A DNA stretch of 64,000 bases, taken from contig JBDSJD010000029.1 of NCBI GenBank assembly GCA_039917615.1, positions 293,087 to 357,086 on the forward strand. The letters are read 5' to 3'. Position numbers and translations under genes: made by a program. A model generated the notes under the pieces. The model saw nothing but the letters and a program-made list of their open reading frames with translations, was not told the origin of the DNA and did not search any database. This DNA is from ZC4RG30 sp039917615 (GTDB lineage Bacteria; Pseudomonadota; Gammaproteobacteria; Steroidobacterales; Steroidobacteraceae). This document shows positions 24,045 through 32,542 of this stretch, piece after piece; within the stretch, counting starts at the first letter, position 1, and every line of letters begins with the position of its first letter.

Positions 24045-26481
24045 GCCCGGAAATGATGGCGCGCAACTGTTCCAGTGTCGCGTCATCACCCTTGAACAGC
24101 CCTTCTTTCCAACCGCCAGCGGTCTTGAGATTGGCATACAAGTCCGCTTGCTCGTAGCGGTTTACCGCCATGCCCGCAAGATATTGCAGGCGCAGATTGC
24201 GATCACGATTGATCTGCGCGCCGCTGAGGTATCCGCTCAACTGGGATGCGTCGGCAGCGAATGTCCCGAACAGTGAAATCGCATCGGGATAGTTGACGTC
24301 GGTCAGCGACCGCCGCACTTCCGCAAACTCCGGCCGCCGCAACTTGGCTTCGATGGCCGATACGTCAATGCTCAACGGTTCTGCAGAGCCCACCAGGACA
24401 CCGTCGTAGCCGCCGCCCCCGGATGTATTGCCGAACACCATGGCATGAGGAAACACCTCCATGAACGTGGCCAATTCACTCTTCCAGGCCGCACTGTCGG
24501 TTTCATAAAAAGCCACCCAGGCCGTAACCACGCCGCCGGGATTCAGGTGCTTCTTCATTTCCCGATAGAACTCGAGGGTATTGAGCGTGGCCGACCCCTT
24601 CACCCAGACGTCGAATGGATCAGCGGTAATGGCGTCGAACATCTGGTTCGTGGTGAGCAGGAAATGCCGTGCATCGTCGAGATGTACCGTCACCTTCGGG
24701 TTCTGGATGACATTGTAATTCTCGTTGGCGAAATACTTGCTCACTACCCTGGGCACCAGAGGTTCGATCTCGGCGATGGTCTGCGTTTTCACATCCGGGT
24801 TGATGCTCACTGCACCGGCCGTCACGCCCGCGCCACAGCCGATCACGAGCACGTTCTTCGGGTTTCGTGCAACCAGCGTTGTGATATGCCCCAGCATGCG
24901 TTGCAGGCGCATGTCCTCGACAATGCTCGACGCCTGCACCTTGCCCGCATTGTGGTAGTAACGGCTGCCGTCTTGTGTTTCGGAAACCGCCAATGTTGCG
25001 TTGAGTCCTTCGCCGACATAGATGAACTTTCGGGGGTCCTTCAGCCAGGTGACCGCCCACCTGCCATAACCCGCCAATATGCCCGGTACGGTGTGTACGA
25101 GCGGCGCTGATAGGATGAACAGCACGACGACGGCTGCCAGCCACGCCACCCGATTGGGTACGAGTCGCGATGGCGCATTGCGCGTCGCGACTGGCAACAG
25201 CATCGCCACTGCGCCAAGCAGGGCCATGAACATGAACAGCCACTGCGTCTTCTGCGTACCAATGAACTGCAACAGAATCAGGCTGCTGATCAATGCGCCA
25301 CCGATGGCGCCCAGCGTATTGGCCGCATAGATTCGCGCCACGGCACGGCTTGAGCTGGTCTCGGTTTGCGCCAGCGCGGCGATGGCCAACGGGAAACTTG
25401 CACCCCAGCAGACGGCCGCTGGCAACATGCTCCACAGCGCCCGCACGAAGTCCAGCTGGAAGTTGAACCACATGGAGGGCGCGAGACTGGGATTGATGGG
25501 CCAGTTGGGCAGCGCTTGTAGCTGCCACCACGCCGCCCACGCCAAGCCAAGCATGGCGCCGATCTGGCACAGAGCCAATGCCATGCGCGGGCTACGCGTG
25601 GTCCGCACTGCGCTGGTACCCACGCTGCTGCCGATAGTCAGGCCCAGCAGCACGGCAGCCAGAATCAGCGAAAAGGTATACACCGTTCCGCCCATCAGCA
25701 ACGCCAGGTTGCGCGCCCAGATCACTTCGGCCCCGAGCGCACAAGCGCCAGACATGGCGATGGTGAACAGCACCATCCGCGGCGCGACCCCGACTTCGCC
25801 GCGCGTCACATCGCGCTGCTCGTCTACGGCCTTGGAATCGGCAGCCGCGAAGGCAGCGCCTCCCCTGGCCACCATGTACGCCACCAGTGCGATCAACAGG
25901 TTCAGCGCCATGGCCACGAAAGTGGCGATCTGCATGTCATGCACACGCAGCAGATAAAAGCCGGCGAACAGGGCGCCGCACACACCACCCAGCATGTTGG
26001 TGGTGTAGTAGGCGCCAATGCGACTGACACCCTGAGGCGTGGTCCGCAGCCAGGCAGAGGCCGCGGGCAAGGTGGCACCCATCGCCATCGTCGGCACCAG
26101 CAGGAAGAGCGCGCAGAACAGGCCACGCACGAGCACACTGAGCGGCCCGCTGCCACCAATGGCAAAGTACAGACCGCCTGCATATGGCAACACGTACAGC
26201 ACAAGCAACGCGCTCAGCGCAATCAACAACTCGAGTTTGGCGTATATCAGCAAGGGGTTTCCGTGCCGCCCCTTCCAGCGCAGGAAGGCCAGGCTGCCCA
26301 GGCTCATGCCGCCCATGTATGTGGCCAGCACCACCGCCATGGACACGGAATTGCTGCCGACTATCAGTGAAAGGGACTGATACCAGACCACCTCGTAGAT
26401 CAGCGCGGCACAACCGCTGCCGATGAACAGGAACAAAAGGGCATTGACGCCGCGGCTGTTTGCGGCAATTGGCGAACTCAT
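24040..26481 (-). CDS. Fused membrane transporter-like/spermidine synthase-like protein
   Basis: An 813-residue protein. The ATG at 26481 is used because GGGGAAG precedes it and SGCAALIYEVVWYQSLSL is the usual first helix of the family. Residues 10-500 hold many hydrophobic helices; residues about 520-760 match a spermidine-synthase/methyltransferase fold, with VIGCGAGVTAGAV as nucleotide-binding loop, VHLDDARHFL and ITADPFDVWV. Fused proteins of this type (MFS/spermidine synthase) are widespread and poorly characterised; the soluble domain often lacks putrescine-binding residues, so polyamine synthesis should not be assumed. It is convergent with the hydrolase operon and isolated from other genes. 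Confidence 0.85.
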   Translation of the reverse strand: MSSPIAANSRGVNALLFLFIGSGCAALIYEVVWYQSLSLIVGSNSVSMAVVLATYMGGMSLGSLAFLRWKGRHGNPLLIYAKLELLIALSALLVLYVLPYAGGLYFAIGGSGPLSVLVRGLFCALFLLVPTMAMGATLPAASAWLRTTPQGVSRIGAYYTTNMLGGVCGALFAGFYLLRVHDMQIATFVAMALNLLIALVAYMVARGGAAFAAADSKAVDEQRDVTRGEVGVAPRMVLFTIAMSGACALGAEVIWARNLALLMGGTVYTFSLILAAVLLGLTIGSSVGTSAVRTTRSPRMALALCQIGAMLGLAWAAWWQLQALPNWPINPSLAPSMWFNFQLDFVRALWSMLPAAVCWGASFPLAIAALAQTETSSSRAVARIYAANTLGAIGGALISSLILLQFIGTQKTQWLFMFMALLGAVAMLLPVATRNAPSRLVPNRVAWLAAVVVLFILSAPLVHTVPGILAGYGRWAVTWLKDPRKFIYVGEGLNATLAVSETQDGSRYYHNAGKVQASSIVEDMRLQRMLGHITTLVARNPKNVLVIGCGAGVTAGAVSINPDVKTQTIAEIEPLVPRVVSKYFANENYNVIQNPKVTVHLDDARHFLLTTNQMFDAITADPFDVWVKGSATLNTLEFYREMKKHLNPGGVVTAWVAFYETDSAAWKSELATFMEVFPHAMVFGNTSGGGGYDGVLVGSAEPLSIDVSAIEAKLRRPEFAEVRRSLTDVNYPDAISLFGTFAADASQLSGYLSGAQINRDRNLRLQYLAGMAVNRYEQADLYANLKTAGGWKEGLFKGDDATLEQLRAIISGP

Positions 26482-26735
26482 GATGGCTTCCCCGAAATGG
26501 ACTGTTGTGGGACCGTTGCTACGGCCTCGCGCTGCTACTTTAGGGCGAAACGGCCTGCGCGCAAGCAATGCGTGCGGTCAACACGAGGTTCTCTACGTAG
26601 CCCGGTGATTCGGCCAACGAAATCCAAACCTCTACGCCAGTACCTACCGGTCCGCAATCGCATCGCTGTCTTGGACCGTTCAGGTGCCAGGCTGCGTTCG
26701 CTGGATGCATTTGTGCTCATTCGACTCAGCGGCCG

Positions 26736-27044
26736 CTAAAGTCGGGTGATCCGGTGCGCGCGAACAACTATGCTCTCCTGCCCAAAAGCCTTCTCGAGTT
26801 GCGCGCGCTTTCTCGACCACCATGCACGCCCCAGCGCGTCACTCATTACCTCGTAGACAACTACCTCATCATGGCGGATCGCCCTGCCCGTGCGTTTCCA
26901 CAGGCCTTCTGCAGGCGAATGCGTATAGGCAGTCAGTCCGCCAAAGCGCGCCGCGAGCTCCGTCGAAAGCCGCCGGAACCTTAGTTCGGGAATCAACTTG
27001 CCGGAGTTGTCATACAGGGGCAGCAGGATCTGGATCAGGTACAT
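26736..27044 (-). CDS. Uncharacterised 102-residue protein
   Basis: The ATG at 27044 gives MYLIQILLPLYDNSGK, a compact cytoplasmic alpha/beta protein rich in Arg and charged residues, with no leader or membrane segment. Motifs such as ELAARFGGLTAYTHSPAEGLW and DEVVVYEVM look like a ferredoxin-like or monooxygenase-like (ABM-type) fold, but I cannot name a family. It starts 13 bases downstream of the YihY-like gene and is probably co-transcribed with it. Confidence 0.6.
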   Translation of the reverse strand: MYLIQILLPLYDNSGKLIPELRFRRLSTELAARFGGLTAYTHSPAEGLWKRTGRAIRHDEVVVYEVMSDALGRAWWSRKRAQLEKAFGQESIVVRAHRITRL

Positions 27045-27057
27045 AAACGAGGCCAGC

Positions 27058-27957
27058 TCAGGATCGGGACCGTGTTGACCGCTTTGAGGTTTGAGCGTCA
27101 GTCTTCCTGGCGCGCAGACCGCCCAAACACGCGGTGAACTCCGCGCCAAGCAGAAAGATCTGGGCCGTGTAATACAGCCACAACAGCAGGGCCGCAAATG
27201 ACGATGCCGCGCCGAATGCCGTGGGGACCGTCGACTTCGCCAGATAGAGGCCCACCGCCCATTTGCCGATGCTGAACAGCACCGCGGTCAGCAGCCCGCC
27301 ACTGAGCACCATCCTCCACGGCAGCCGGTGCGTGGGCATGTAGCGGTATATCAACGCGAACAGCGACGTCATCAGGATGATCGACAGGAGCAGGTCCACC
27401 GCACCGATGACTCCCAGCAGAGGCGCATTGCTGTTGGTGATCCACGTTCGCAACCCAGAAATCATGGTGGATACGGTCAGTGACACGAGCAGCAGAAAGC
27501 TCAATGCCAGGATGAACCCCAGCGAGAGCACGCGTCGGCGTATCCAGTTGATGATTCCGGAACCTGGCCGGGGCGCACCGCCGAGTATCGTTTCCAGCGC
27601 TTCTTCCAGGGCAGCCAGCACCGTGGTGCCGCCAATCAGCAGCGTGCCGATGCTGAGCACGGCCGCCATGACTCCCTCGACGCGCTGCGAATTGCGCATT
27701 GCGTCCAAGATGAGAGTCGCTGTCGATGTGCCGAACAGCAGCTGCAGCTGCGACTTGAGGAAGCCATACGCAGACGCCTCTCCCACGATCCAGCCTGTCA
27801 CCGCGATGACGATGATCAGCAGCGGTGCCAGTGAGAAGGCGCAATAGAACGCAAGCGCGGCGCCGGTGGTGGAAGCATTGTCGTCCAGCCAGTTGCCGAT
27901 GGTGCAAGCGGCCACGCGATGGAGGGCCGATCCCCGCTTGTGCGCTTCTATCTTCAC
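27058..27957 (-). CDS. yihY: YihY/BrkB family inner-membrane protein
   Basis: A 299-residue protein from the GTG at 27957; the frame could also start at a TTG ten codons earlier (27987). It has about six membrane helices and family hallmarks: GAALAFYCAFSLAPLLIIVIA near the N-terminus (shown by its start), GGTTVLAALEEALETI, FALIYRYMPTHRLPWR, and GAASSFAALLLWLYYTAQIFLLGAEF at the end. BrkB/YihY proteins were once called ribonuclease BN, wrongly; their role is uncertain, with transport or envelope functions proposed. It is followed closely by the small unknown gene and preceded by the SDR gene. Confidence 0.88.
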   Translation of the reverse strand: MKIEAHKRGSALHRVAACTIGNWLDDNASTTGAALAFYCAFSLAPLLIIVIAVTGWIVGEASAYGFLKSQLQLLFGTSTATLILDAMRNSQRVEGVMAAVLSIGTLLIGGTTVLAALEEALETILGGAPRPGSGIINWIRRRVLSLGFILALSFLLLVSLTVSTMISGLRTWITNSNAPLLGVIGAVDLLLSIILMTSLFALIYRYMPTHRLPWRMVLSGGLLTAVLFSIGKWAVGLYLAKSTVPTAFGAASSFAALLLWLYYTAQIFLLGAEFTACLGGLRARKTDAQTSKRSTRSRS

Positions 27958-28078
27958 GCAGAGACTGTAGGAGTGCCGCTGACACAAGTCCGTCCGCCAG
28001 CTGCGCGAGGCCGTGTAAGTGCGGCCTTACTTGGCGCGACGCCCGTCCGGCTCTGTATCTTGAGGCAGGCGAGGTGCT

Positions 28079-28843
28079 CTATCGACCGCCGGTCACATCC
28101 AGAATGGCGCCGGTGGTGTAGCTGGCGGCATCCGACAGCAGCCACACGATGGCCTCTGCCACTTCGTCAACACTGCCCGCGCGCCGCATCGGCAGTTGGG
28201 GGGTAATCCGGCGCACCCGGTCGGCTTCGCCGCCGGACGCATGGAGTTCGGTTTCGATGACGCCAGGACGCACCGCGTTGACGCGTACGCCCTCGGCCGC
28301 CACTTCGAGGGCGAGGCCATGTGTGAAGGTGTCGATTGCGCCCTTGCTGGCAGCGTAATCCACGTACTGCCCTGGTCCGCCCAGCCGCGCCGCCGCCGAC
28401 GAGACATTGACGATCGCACCACCCCGCCCACCGTGCAGAATGGACAGGCGCTTCACAGCTTCGCGTGCGCACACGAAGCTGCCGAACACGTTGATAGCGA
28501 ACATGCGCTGCAGCCGCTGCAGGCTCATGGCGTCGACACGCGATGCACGGTCGACGACGCCGGCGTTGTTGATCAGCCCGCCCAACGGCGGCAGGTCGCG
28601 ATCCAGTGTGGCGAACATCGCCAGCACCTGGCTCTCGTTGGAAACGTCGGCCTGAAGCGCCGACGCCGTGCCGCCGTCGCCGCGAATGCGCGCCACCACG
28701 CTGGCAGCGGCGGTGGAGTCGCTCGCGTAGTTCACCGCCACGGCCCAGCCCCGCTGCGCACACAGCAAGCTACAGGCCGCGCCGATACCGCGCCCGCCCC
28801 CCGTCACCAGCACCGTTCGCATCGTCTGCTGTGCGGAAACCAC
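28079..28843 (-). CDS. Short-chain dehydrogenase/reductase
   Basis: A 254-residue classical SDR. The cofactor motif is TGGGRGIGAA, then NNAGVVD, the catalytic Ser in VNVSSAAARLGG and the YAASK catalytic Tyr-Lys pair, followed by VNAVRPGVIETE. The Arg/Tyr pattern around VAVNYASDS suggests NADP preference. The start is GTG at 28843, with an ATG at 28822 as an alternative. Substrate unknown; FabG-like or sugar dehydrogenases are close in sequence. Its first codons lie directly behind the stop of a truncated glycosidase frame (28847-28948), suggesting that this block was joined here by a rearrangement. Confidence 0.88.
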   Translation of the reverse strand: MVSAQQTMRTVLVTGGGRGIGAACSLLCAQRGWAVAVNYASDSTAAASVVARIRGDGGTASALQADVSNESQVLAMFATLDRDLPPLGGLINNAGVVDRASRVDAMSLQRLQRMFAINVFGSFVCAREAVKRLSILHGGRGGAIVNVSSAAARLGGPGQYVDYAASKGAIDTFTHGLALEVAAEGVRVNAVRPGVIETELHASGGEADRVRRITPQLPMRRAGSVDEVAEAIVWLLSDAASYTTGAILDVTGGR

Positions 28844-28846
28844 TGG

Positions 28847-28948
28847 TCACTCGCCAGGCTTGTCGTACCACAGCATATTTGGGGCCTGAGCCGAGGCGAC
28901 CGTCCCTGGCATCAGAAGAACCAAAAATGGGACAGATCTATTGTTCAT
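28847..28948 (-). pseudogene. Remnant: leader and first residues of a GH95-like glycosidase
   Basis: A strong CAGGAGGGG ribosome site is followed by an ATG at 28948 and a good Sec leader (FLVLLMPGTVASAQ). After cleavage comes APNMLWYDKPGE and then a stop. LWYDKPA followed by EALPVGNG is how GH95 fucosidase/galactosidase catalytic proteins start, so this appears to be the first 33 codons of such a gene whose remaining 750 or so codons are gone. The loss point coincides with the SDR gene start. The match is by eye and short. Confidence 0.65.
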
Positions 28949-29174
28949 GGCACCCCTCCTGACTGACGGCGAAGTCTACAGAAAAACACTTTTCTGCACG
29001 GAAGGCGTCCGATTTCGTTAATCGAACGCGCCTGTCTTGCGGTCGATGGGAGCGTGCGGAGTCATGTAAGAATCCGCCCAAGGGGATACATGAACGTAAC
29101 TGAGATCCGACTCCTCGCAACTCCAATGAACCGCGCTGAAAGTTAAGCCCGCGACGTATTGAGAGAGGTATGAC
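28949..29174. other. Intergenic region between divergent starts, no gene seen
   Basis: About 226 bases between the GH95-like stump and the CE1 esterase. No convincing frame, hairpin or RNA gene is visible. It likely held the divergent promoters of the two original glycan-enzyme genes. Confidence 0.5.
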
Positions 29175-30335
29175 ATGAAAATTCGCTCGATCCTGATTCT
29201 TGTGGCCGTCGGCACTGTGGGACAGACCGCGATGGCGCAGCAGCCTGCGCGACAGCCGGCACCTGCGGCGATTCGGTCGCCAGAAGTGTCCGCGGATCGC
29301 CGCGTGACGTTCCGCGTGAACGCGCCGAAGGCCACGGAAGTGAAGCTCACCTGCGAGTGCGTCAAGGACGCTGTGCAGATGAAAAAGGACGATCGCGGCA
29401 TCTGGACCGCTACGGTCGGGCCGCTCGAGCCGGACCTCTACGAATACGAATTCAACATCGATGGCATGATCGTCAACGACCAGCGCAACATCATCGTCAA
29501 ATACAACTCGCGGCCGGGTCCCCTTTCGAGCGTGCTCGACGTTCCCGGCGACGGGCCGATGTTCTACGACGCGAAGCCGGTGCCTCACGGCAGCGTGGAC
29601 ATCCGTCTGTACGACTCGAAGGCGACCAATTCCGTGCGGCGCGCGTACGTCTACACGCCGCCCGGCTACGACCGCGGATCAAACAAACTGCCGGTCCTTT
29701 ACCTTCTCCACGGTGCTGAGGGTAACGAAACCTCATGGGCAGCCTTCGGCCGCGCCAACCTGATCCTCGACAACCTGATCGCCGAGCGCAAGGCAGCGCC
29801 GATGATCGTCGTCATGCCGTTCGGCTACGCCTACAGTCCGGCTGCGCCGAGCCCGGCGAACGCGCAGCGCACCGACTTCGAGAAGGATCTGCTCGAGAAC
29901 CTCATTCCCTTCGTCCAGTCAAATTATCGCGTGTACACCGACCGCGACCATCGCGCTATTGCCGGCCTGTCGATGGGCGGCGGCCAGACGTTGCAGATCG
30001 GTCTGCACCACTTGGAACTTTTCAGTCGCGTCGCCGGCTTCAGCCCCGCCGTGGCGCGCGCGCCGTACGATGCCTTCAAGGACGTCGTCGCGGATCCAAA
30101 GAAGGTGAACTCGTCTCTGAAGCTGCTGTGGATGGCGTGCGGCACCGACGACAGCCTGTTCACGCCAGACAAGCAGTTCTCCGAGTTCCTGACGAAGGCC
30201 GGCATCAACAACACATTCATGCCGAGCACCGGCGGGCACACCTGGATCAACTGGCGGCGGTACCTGCTCGAGGTGGCGCCGAAGATTTATCCCGGCGACG
30301 CGGCGCCGAAAATGACCAGGAACACAATCAAGTAA
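29175..30335 (+). CDS. Secreted CE1-type esterase with N-terminal E-set domain
   Basis: A 386-residue exported protein with a leader cleaved near AMAQQ. The E-set/CBM48-like domain (residues about 38-105: RRVTFRVNAPKATEVKLTC, GIWTATVGPLEPDLYEYEF) is followed by the esterase domain: YLLHGAEGNETSW, nucleophile Ser in AGLSMGGGQT, acid Asp in CGTDDSLF, and His in GGHTWINWRRYL. Close in plan to the gene at 20401. GAGAGAGG lies about 8 bases before its ATG. It was probably divergent to a GH95-type glycosidase now lost, which fits a role in de-esterifying plant glycans. Confidence 0.88.
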   Translation: MKIRSILILVAVGTVGQTAMAQQPARQPAPAAIRSPEVSADRRVTFRVNAPKATEVKLTCECVKDAVQMKKDDRGIWTATVGPLEPDLYEYEFNIDGMIVNDQRNIIVKYNSRPGPLSSVLDVPGDGPMFYDAKPVPHGSVDIRLYDSKATNSVRRAYVYTPPGYDRGSNKLPVLYLLHGAEGNETSWAAFGRANLILDNLIAERKAAPMIVVMPFGYAYSPAAPSPANAQRTDFEKDLLENLIPFVQSNYRVYTDRDHRAIAGLSMGGGQTLQIGLHHLELFSRVAGFSPAVARAPYDAFKDVVADPKKVNSSLKLLWMACGTDDSLFTPDKQFSEFLTKAGINNTFMPSTGGHTWINWRRYLLEVAPKIYPGDAAPKMTRNTIK

Positions 30336-30372
30336 CCATTCACGGCTGACAAACCCGGGCGGGCCTCTCGGG

Positions 30373-30388
30373 TGGCCCCCGGGGGCCA
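30373..30388. terminator. GC-rich palindrome between convergent genes
   Basis: A 16-base perfect palindrome (TGGCCCCCGGGGGCCA) lies 38 bases after the esterase stop, before the convergent yceH end. It could terminate transcription, though no loop or T-run is visible. Confidence 0.35.
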
Positions 30389-30453
30389 GTCAGGTCCTGT
30401 GGATCGTAGCGAGATCAGGGTAGTGTAGAGGAACGGAGAAAGGGGTCTGACCC

Positions 30454-31107
30454 TCACACTTCTCCAAGCCGCTTTTTCAAGCTCGCCATCTCGTTTACAA
30501 GTTGATCGACCAACTTCTCGCATCTCGTCAGGCGATCATCGTCGTCATCGGTACGAACGCGCGCTGCAGCTTCTGGCTCCGCGGTGGCGTCGGCGACAGG
30601 GCCGCAGAACAATTGCGCATAGCGGCTATCGCGCCGGCCGGCTTCCCTGGCAAGGCGGGTCACGAACGGCCCATCTGGGCGCGTCACCAGGTCTTGCAAC
30701 GCCGCTTCCACCTGCGACACATCGCTGACTTCGCTCATGCGGCTGGCGCGTGTGCGCAACTCGCCAGGCGTTTGCGGGCCGCGCACCAGCAGCTCGCAAA
30801 TAATCGCGGTCTCCAGAGGCGTAAGCTTCAGCGACCCAAACTCGGTATTGCAGAACACATGTTGATACTTGGGCACCCGGCTACCGTACCCCGAGCGTTC
30901 TATCACCATGTGCTTGCGCACAAGACCGTCCACAACCTGCTGCACCACGCGTTCGTCCAGATCGAGCACCGGATCGCGATTGCTCTTTTGGTTGCACGCA
31001 TTAACCAGCGCATTCAATGACAGCGGATACTGATCGGGCGTAGTGAGCTGTTTTTCGATCAAGCAGCCAATGACCCGGGCTTCCAGTGCGGTGAGTTCGA
31101 TATTCAA
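30454..31107 (-). CDS. yceH: YceH family (UPF0502/DUF480) protein
   Basis: About 217 residues from the TTG at 31107, which gives the family-typical start NIELTALEARVIGCLIEKQ; a GTG eight codons earlier (31131) would overlap the upstream TPR gene by 22 bases. Two winged-helix repeats follow, with the hallmarks TPDQYPLSLNALVNACNQKSNR (shown by its core, QYPLSLN) and LTPLETAIICELLVRGPQTPGELR, then a C-terminal coiled segment (LVDQLVNEMASLKKRL). The family is conserved in proteobacteria and of unclear function. It is immediately downstream of the TPR gene. Confidence 0.9.
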   Translation of the reverse strand: MNIELTALEARVIGCLIEKQLTTPDQYPLSLNALVNACNQKSNRDPVLDLDERVVQQVVDGLVRKHMVIERSGYGSRVPKYQHVFCNTEFGSLKLTPLETAIICELLVRGPQTPGELRTRASRMSEVSDVSQVEAALQDLVTRPDGPFVTRLAREAGRRDSRYAQLFCGPVADATAEPEAAARVRTDDDDDRLTRCEKLVDQLVNEMASLKKRLGEV

Positions 31108-31109
31108 CC

Positions 31110-32342
31110 CTAGCGCACCTGCAATGCCCACAGCCGCGCCAATCGTGCATAGAACGGATCATCGGTCTTGATTTCCTGGAAGGTCTTTGCAGCTGCGGTC
31201 TTGTCGCCTGCGCGGAACTGGGCGATGCCCAGCAAAAATTGCGAATCGATCAGGTTCTTGATGCCCCCCTTGCCGATTGCGCGGGCCAGCACTTCTGCAG
31301 ATTTGGCGAATTCGCCAAACCCGAATAGTGACGCACCCAGGACAGCCTCAACCTCACCAGCGCTTGAGCTCTTGGCTTCTGTTTCCAGTCCTTTCAGTTC
31401 TGCTCGGGCGCGCAACGCGGCACTCGAAGCCGCCGTCAGGGACTGTTGCAATGCGTCCTGATCCGCCTTTTCCGCACAGAGTTTGCTGCCGATGCCAGAC
31501 TCTATCACCCGCTGGGCCTCGCCAAACAATCCGGCCCTGGTGAGAAGATCTGCCACGCCCCTGAGTTCCGCGCAGAGGCTGAGCGTCTCCGTTGCCATGC
31601 GAAGTCGGTACAACTGCAGAGTCTGGCGATCCGAAAGTTTCAGGTCGCGACTGGCGTCCTGCAGCGCGAGCCGCCAGTAATCCACTTTGGGGTAGTGTGT
31701 AACCAGCCTTTCGAGCGTATCAGTCACGCCAGGGTGATCGCCCGACTTGTCCTGGGCTGCGACCAGCACTTGCAGTATCTGCTCGCTGGGCACCTTCCCG
31801 AGACTCACCTGCTCGGCAACGTGTGCGCTCAGCAACTTGGCCGCATCAGCATTCTTGCCCTGCCGGTACATGCTGTGCCCAACCAGCATGTACGTGCCGG
31901 CATCCGTCGCACCATCCTTGATCAGCTGGCTGCCATATTCCTCCGCCTTGGAATTGTTATTTGCTTCGTAGGCAATACGGGCCATGTCTTTGATGATTTT
32001 CGTACGCGCCGCTCCTTGAGGAATACCGGAGTCGACCTGCCCCTGCATGGCCTCAAGCTGTTCCGTGATATTTTTTTTCTGCGCGTAGGCCGTGGCAAGA
32101 AACTGATACGCCACAAACGTATCAAATGGAGACTTGGCCGGGATCGCCAGCGCTTCTTTGGATAGCGAGATCACTTCATCATACTTCTTGGCATCCAGAG
32201 CACTATTGGCCTCGGACAACGGCTTCATCGCCGCGGCGCTCACAGTCGGCCCCGCCGGAGCAGCCGCCCTGACCGTAAAGGGGCCTCCGGCACAAATTCC
32301 AGCAATCAAAACCACTGCGACAGGGGCAAGTATTTTCGACAT
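31110..32342 (-). CDS. Exported TPR-repeat protein
   Basis: A 410-residue protein. The ATG at 32342 follows GGAGG by 8 bases and opens a Sec leader (VAVVLIAGICAGG). The mature protein is helical with tetratricopeptide-like repeats: LSEANSALDAKKYDEVISLSKEAL near the N-terminus, YMLVGHSMYRQGKNADAAKLL, and FLLGIAQFRAGDKTAAAKTFQEI at the end. Such proteins act as scaffolds in the periplasm. There is a Cys pair (LCAEL and LCAEK) that may form a disulfide. It is probably co-transcribed with yceH. The partner is unknown. Confidence 0.8.
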   Translation of the reverse strand: MSKILAPVAVVLIAGICAGGPFTVRAAAPAGPTVSAAAMKPLSEANSALDAKKYDEVISLSKEALAIPAKSPFDTFVAYQFLATAYAQKKNITEQLEAMQGQVDSGIPQGAARTKIIKDMARIAYEANNNSKAEEYGSQLIKDGATDAGTYMLVGHSMYRQGKNADAAKLLSAHVAEQVSLGKVPSEQILQVLVAAQDKSGDHPGVTDTLERLVTHYPKVDYWRLALQDASRDLKLSDRQTLQLYRLRMATETLSLCAELRGVADLLTRAGLFGEAQRVIESGIGSKLCAEKADQDALQQSLTAASSAALRARAELKGLETEAKSSSAGEVEAVLGASLFGFGEFAKSAEVLARAIGKGGIKNLIDSQFLLGIAQFRAGDKTAAAKTFQEIKTDDPFYARLARLWALQVR

Positions 32343-32542
32343 TTCAAACCTCCGCGAGCCGTAAATCCGGAGCAACTCCAAGGGTGGATTCTCCAAGCTA
32401 ACACCGGCCCAGTAAAGACATTCTCCCGCGCGAGCCGCGTGGCGGGTCTCGCGAGGTTGACAAGGGTGAGGAAGGTGGGTTGAAGTTCGCCTGACCGGCC
32501 CGTGCCCTACTATACCGACGCCGACACCCACTCAAACCAACC

